Shown: piece by piece, positions 5,938 to 9,122 of the stretch
How the letters are laid out: each line of letters starts with the position of its first letter
Position numbering within the stretch: position 1 is the stretch's first letter
From: Thermoplasmatota archaeon
GTDB taxonomy: Archaea > Thermoplasmatota > Thermoplasmata > Thermoplasmatales > Thermoplasmataceae
Assembly (NCBI GenBank): GCA_023379345.1
Contig: JAMCUV010000011.1
Location: 1 to 9,122, forward strand
Direction of reading: 5' to 3'
DNA: 9,122 nt
Notes under the pieces: generated by a model
Database searches by the model: none
Told to the model about the DNA's origin: nothing
The model's input: only the letters and a program-made list of their open reading frames with translations
Program-made: the position numbers and the translations under genes

Positions 5938-8772
5938 TCACGCTCCTTTCAGTTCCGTTGAATAATATCCCATCCACACATTGGCGTATTCTGATATGGT
6001 TTTATCATCACTAAACGTGTAGTTAGAGAAATCGATATATAATGTGCTGTTCCCTGATTTAGAAATGGCGAAATAATTCGTCAGGTTGATTGTTTTACCG
6101 TAAACCTGCAGGCCTGTGATCTGCGACCCGTCTATGGACACGTTCACGGTTGAAGTTGTGGTTGCGTTTTCCGTGATGTTTGTTACCAGCACTCCGGATG
6201 TCTGATTCCAGAGATAATTGGCATAGAAGTTTTCACTTCCACTTTTATAGGTCCAGTTCGTGGTGTTTAGTTCCAGTGACCCTCCCGATACCTTGAAGGA
6301 TTCCTTCCAGATGTAAACGGTGTTATTCAAAGAGAAAGAAGACCGATTCACGATGTTATCAGATACATATGCCGCGAAACTGAAGGTGGCATAATAAAGT
6401 GGAATGATTGCATTCCCAGTTCCGCTGGATACTGATGTGGAATTAACCTGTGAAGTCGTGTTTGAAATGATATATCTCCAGCCAGCAGGTGATTCCCAGC
6501 TGATTTCCAGAACGTATGGCTTCAGTATGGTGCTGTTTGCCATCGGAGACTGAAGCGTGATGTTCCAGTATTCTGGAACGTAGGACCTGTCAAGGTACGA
6601 CACATTGTACCTTCCAGCAGGAAGGTAGAATGTTGCTATGCTGTAATTCTGTCCCGTTGTATTGGAGCTGTATGGAGATCTTGGGTATATTGGGAGCGCA
6701 TAGTTCCCTACGGTCAGATGTGAAAGTGGTACACTATCACCACTATAGTTCAGGGGGTTTGTAAGGTTAAATCTCATCTGGACCAGCGTCAGGTTTGTCA
6801 TGTTAAATGTGGCTGACCCCATGGATGTGCTGACCAGCCTGGACTGCCCACTGAACTGGATCATTTCAGGCAGAAACACGTACTTCCCTGAGAATGACAG
6901 ATGGACGGTTATGTTTCCACTGGCATCTGTTGTTCCCTTTGTAAGGAAATATGCACCATTTGCTTCGGCATATACCTCAACAGGGACATTGGAAAGGACG
7001 TTTCCAGTTCTGTTCACAATGTGGAGGGTGAAATTTACCGGAGTATCTGAATAACTTACTGCCTGAGAGGGCGAACTGGCATTGATTTCCGACGTCACAT
7101 TTGCAGAGCTGATTCCTGGCAGTCCGGTTCCTGAGGATGCAGACCAGTATACGAATCCTGAACCAATGTCGGCAGGTGTCAGATTCACGCGGGGAATGGT
7201 GGTGTTCCCTGTCAGGTTGATCTCCACTGTCCTGTTAAGGTAACCCGGCTTTGAAAAGTGGACATAATATGTGCCCCCAAGCAGTTTTCCAGAGAAATTC
7301 CCCGTTGAATTGCTCGAGAGATTGATCACTGGAGAAGATCCAGAGGAAACTCCTATTCCTATACTGACTCCGGATACTCCGTTTCCTGTTAAAGGGTTCC
7401 CAACTGAACCGTTGACACTGAATATTCCGGATGAAGCATTCACCTGGAATGTGCCTCCCTGATTCTGTGATGAACTCATGTTGAATTCCGGGAACCGGGA
7501 TGATTCTATCACGAGGCGATAACTTCCAGTATAGCTGAAGTTCACCGAGAAATATCCTTCCGCATTAGTACTGAATTCGTAATATGAATAAGTGCCGTTA
7601 ACTGAAGTGTAAGCGGTGAAATTAACATCCGCCAGCTTCTGCCCTGTCTGGTTTGATTGCATGTAGCCATCCATGACCTGTGCCGGCTGCGGGAATACCA
7701 GCGTTGCGGTGTAATTAACCTTTGAAAGGTTATCCCCCATGGAAACAGGTGAATAAGGTATATTTAAACTCTGCAAGGGCAGTGTTGCATAAAACGGATT
7801 CTTGGATTCCATTGTCTGGTTATACGTCGTATTATTGGTTGCAGTTACACCTGCACTTGCAGTCACATACTGGTATCCAGAAAACCGCAGATTGTTATAG
7901 CCGTATGTCGCAGGTATTGAATAATATCCATCGAGTCCTGTTTTTACAGATATTACAAGTGTGGTTGAATTAACGGTTGCATTGACTATCCCATGACCAA
8001 GGTCATTGCGCACATAGCCTGTTATCCTGTATATGGCAGTCGTTAGAGGATGCAGGAATATTGTCTCATTCTTTATTGATGATCCACTTACTGATACGGA
8101 ACCTGGAACTGTAACATTGGAAAATCCCGGTTTTATGGCACTAAGCTCATATGTCCCATTAACAATATACTGATTGAAAAATCCCGACGAAGCCGAAGTG
8201 AAGGAATACTGGCCGTAATATCCCTTCAAGTTGACCAGTACGTCACCAACGGTACCGTTTGTGGATGTGGTGTTGCCGGCTACCTCATATTTCTGTGATT
8301 GGGGCAGCGTGACATTGACCCAGTATGTCCCTGATGAGGGAACGAATACATCAACGTATGTTGCCCTGAACTGGAATGCCTTGAACGCGAATATCCCACT
8401 TCCAGATTTCATTACGCCAATGCTGTAGAATCCGCTTGAATTTGTTTGAGTTGAAACTATGACCTCCATCACGGCCACATAGATTTTCTTGTCAGCAAGA
8501 GGTGTTTTTCCTGTTGGACTGCTCCCATACGCATAACCGACCATGTCAACAGTTGCATTTCCGGTGGGACTGAAGGTCGTAACATTCTGGCCGAGTTTAG
8601 GGGCGTTGAAACCCTGGCGGCTGAATATAATTTCAGGAGGAGGTTTCACATTTTTAGGGGGATGAAGGATCAGTGTAGCGGGTTGAGATGGATAATCAAC
8701 GTTGAAGAATACGAATACGCTGGAGATCAGGAGGATCCCTACCAGCAACAGAGCAACTGATTTTGTCTGCAA
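5938..8772 (-). CDS. Large N-anchored surface protein with carboxypeptidase-regulatory-like/Ig-like repeats
   Basis: The 944-residue protein begins with a hydrophobic segment (about 5-24) with no obvious signal-peptidase site, so it is probably a signal anchor. A Pro-rich linker (about 31-50, HPPKNVKPPPE) follows. The rest is Ser/Thr/Asn/Gly/Tyr-rich beta sheet. At least five modules of carboxypeptidase-regulatory-like type can be seen, at about 74-155, 160-240, 247-305, 364-425 and 450-520, marked by turns such as TGLDGYYSI, TNAEGYFSV and LGGTYYVHFSKPGY. An Ig-like module at about 577-635 and less clear beta regions reach the C-terminus, which has no membrane segment. I count more than 50 N-x-S/T sequons and no cysteine, fitting a heavily glycosylated archaeal cell-surface protein. 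The start is TTG at 8772: no ATG or GTG occurs nearby in frame, and a TATA-like box lies about 24 nt upstream. As first gene of the block it may be the client or outer part of the MoxR/DUF58 machinery. It could also be an adhesin or envelope scaffold. Confidence 0.88.
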   Translation of the reverse strand: MQTKSVALLLVGILLISSVFVFFNVDYPSQPATLILHPPKNVKPPPEIIFSRQGFNAPKLGQNVTTFSPTGNATVDMVGYAYGSSPTGKTPLADKKIYVAVMEVIVSTQTNSSGFYSIGVMKSGSGIFAFKAFQFRATYVDVFVPSSGTYWVNVTLPQSQKYEVAGNTTSTNGTVGDVLVNLKGYYGQYSFTSASSGFFNQYIVNGTYELSAIKPGFSNVTVPGSVSVSGSSIKNETIFLHPLTTAIYRITGYVRNDLGHGIVNATVNSTTLVISVKTGLDGYYSIPATYGYNNLRFSGYQYVTASAGVTATNNTTYNQTMESKNPFYATLPLQSLNIPYSPVSMGDNLSKVNYTATLVFPQPAQVMDGYMQSNQTGQKLADVNFTAYTSVNGTYSYYEFSTNAEGYFSVNFSYTGSYRLVIESSRFPEFNMSSSQNQGGTFQVNASSGIFSVNGSVGNPLTGNGVSGVSIGIGVSSGSSPVINLSSNSTGNFSGKLLGGTYYVHFSKPGYLNRTVEINLTGNTTIPRVNLTPADIGSGFVYWSASSGTGLPGISSANVTSEINASSPSQAVSYSDTPVNFTLHIVNRTGNVLSNVPVEVYAEANGAYFLTKGTTDASGNITVHLSFSGKYVFLPEMIQFSGQSRLVSTSMGSATFNMTNLTLVQMRFNLTNPLNYSGDSVPLSHLTVGNYALPIYPRSPYSSNTTGQNYSIATFYLPAGRYNVSYLDRSYVPEYWNITLQSPMANSTILKPYVLEISWESPAGWRYIISNTTSQVNSTSVSSGTGNAIIPLYYATFSFAAYVSDNIVNRSSFSLNNTVYIWKESFKVSGGSLELNTTNWTYKSGSENFYANYLWNQTSGVLVTNITENATTTSTVNVSIDGSQITGLQVYGKTINLTNYFAISKSGNSTLYIDFSNYTFSDDKTISEYANVWMGYYSTELKGA
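5943..5949 (-). promoter_or_regulatory. Ribosome binding site for the 199-residue gene
   Basis: The minus strand reads AAAGGAG, nine bases before the ATG at 5933, within the last codons of the large surface-protein gene. It supports the upstream ATG over the internal Met41 codon and shows that this gene is read from a polycistronic message. Confidence 0.6.
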
Positions 8773-8790
8773 TAATGAACTAGCTATAGG

Positions 8791-8802
8791 ATATATTTTA
8801 AT
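8791..8802 (-). promoter_or_regulatory. Proximal box A of the surface-protein operon
   Basis: The minus strand reads ATTAAAATATAT, centred about 24 nt before the TTG start at 8772. This spacing fits a leaderless transcript beginning at the start codon, consistent with the lack of any Shine-Dalgarno before the TTG. Two other TATA-like strings lie further upstream, so the choice is not certain. Confidence 0.4.
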
Positions 8803-8833
8803 GTTTGCTATGATGTATGTAACAATTTCACCA

Positions 8834-8840
8834 TTTTATA
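8834..8840 (-). promoter_or_regulatory. Alternative upstream TATA box
   Basis: The minus strand reads TATAAAA, the best match to a textbook TATA box in the 113-base intergenic region. Transcription from it should start near 8810 and leave about 38 nt of leader before the TTG. Another candidate, TATATA at 8861-8866, lies further upstream. The region is A/T-rich throughout, so chance matches are likely. Confidence 0.3.
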
Positions 8841-8882
8841 CGGATACTGTGGAAAATAAGTATATACAAATAAATTAATTTG

Positions 8883-8899
8883 AGGTCAGTTCCTGACCT
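8883..8899 (-). terminator. Hairpin at the stop codon of the PUA-domain gene
   Basis: AGGTCAG (8883-8889) and CTGACCT (8893-8899) form a perfect 7-bp stem, with loop TTC at 8890-8892 on the plus strand. It includes the TGA stop (8886-8888), and on the minus strand it is followed by the A/T-rich stretch CAAATTAATTTATTTG. It may end or stabilise the upstream transcript and insulate it from the surface-protein operon. Archaeal termination usually relies on the T-rich tract alone, so the hairpin itself may matter for mRNA 3'-end protection. Confidence 0.4.
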
Positions 8900-9122
8900 T
8901 CACTGCAACACCCTTCTTTAGTGATACCATTCCAATGCCCGGCATTTTCGCAACGCCAACACCCAATACATTTCCAGAATGGGCAAGCACAACCTCGTCT
9001 TCCTGCCTTATGTCTTCGGTTGCTGATACGACTCCGACAGCGTAAACACTGGCAGTGGGCTTGAAATCATCAATTTCCACCACGAATTTATTGTGATCAA
9101 GGAAGATTGAACCGGAAGCCTT
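8886..9122 (-). CDS. PUA-domain protein, C-terminal part only (archaeosine-enzyme-like)
   Basis: The reading frame is open to the window edge, so the start lies outside; 78 codons are visible (a GTG at 9083 is internal to the frame and is not taken as the start). The visible part is essentially one PUA RNA-binding domain: SGSIFLDHNKFVV, then IRQEDEVVLAHSGNVLGVGVAKM, and a final KKGVAVKVRN. The last motif and the DEVV...GxxLGVG pattern are those of the C-terminal PUA domain of archaeal tRNA-guanine transglycosylase (TgtA) and its archaeosine-synthase relative ArcS, which modify G15 of tRNA. A stand-alone PUA protein or another PUA-bearing RNA enzyme is possible because the catalytic part is not in view. 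It shares strand with the following operon but is separated from it by a hairpin and 113 bases, so it is probably a separate unit. Confidence 0.7.
   Translation of the reverse strand, partial: KASGSIFLDHNKFVVEIDDFKPTASVYAVGVVSATEDIRQEDEVVLAHSGNVLGVGVAKMPGIGMVSLKKGVAVKVRN

Larger units (their letters stand above)
1613..8772 (-). other. Six-gene coupled operon: surface protein, two small proteins, MoxR, DUF58, membrane protein
   Basis: Six genes follow one another with spacings of +4, +4, -4, -4 and +2 bases. Two junctions are ATGA stop/start overlaps (4808-4811 and 3843-3846), and two others have Shine-Dalgarno motifs inside the previous gene. No internal promoter of convincing position was found. 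The block is therefore probably one message from the A/T-rich region above 8772. Two products are cytoplasmic (MoxR and the 199-residue protein), three are membrane proteins, and one is anchored and extracellular, which is the composition expected of a trans-envelope complex with an ATP-driven inner part. Confidence 0.75.

Noticed and set aside
8808..8834. Tiny minus-strand ORF of 8 codons (MVKLLHTS) before the surface-protein gene, possibly a leader peptide
   Set aside because: It would need a start from the box at 8861-8866 at slightly too long a distance, has no ribosome binding site, and is short enough to be chance.

Overview
The window looks like a piece of an archaeal chromosome, most probably from the Thermoplasmatales (Thermoplasma-like acidophiles). 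This is inferred from four things: the archaeal type of PUA domain, an archaeal-style MoxR/DUF58 cluster, A/T-rich TATA-like boxes placed about 24-27 nt before start codons (leaderless transcripts), and a very large, cysteine-free, sequon-rich surface protein. All credible genes lie on the minus strand, so transcription reads from the high-numbered end to the low-numbered end. No tRNA, rRNA, CRISPR array, insertion sequence or integrase is visible.

In transcription order: (1) 9122-8886 is the 3' end of a PUA-domain RNA-modification gene, resembling the C-terminus of archaeosine enzymes, closed by a perfect 7-bp hairpin over its stop codon. (2) 8885-8773 is an A/T-rich intergenic region with three TATA-like boxes. 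(3) 8772-1613 is a tight six-gene block with gaps or overlaps of only a few bases. It encodes a 944-residue N-terminally anchored extracellular protein built of carboxypeptidase-regulatory-like/Ig-like beta modules, a 199-residue soluble protein, a 173-residue single-pass membrane protein, a MoxR-family AAA+ ATPase, a DUF58/vWA membrane protein and a 305-residue polytopic membrane protein. (4) 1612-1312 is about 300 bases with only a doubtful 68-codon ORF, a possible gene remnant, and a second hairpin. (5) 1311-46 is a monocistronic-looking amidohydrolase of the S-adenosylhomocysteine/5'-methylthioadenosine deaminase family with its own box A.

The six-gene block is the interesting part. MoxR ATPases paired with DUF58/vWA proteins are generally thought to be chaperone-like systems that mature or assemble other proteins or complexes. 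Here the pair is co-encoded with one large secreted multi-domain protein and three uncharacterised partners, of which two are membrane proteins. The simplest inference is a dedicated system in which a cytoplasmic MoxR ATPase acts through the DUF58 protein and the small adaptors on a membrane complex whose outward face is the 944-residue protein. No function has been demonstrated from sequence alone.
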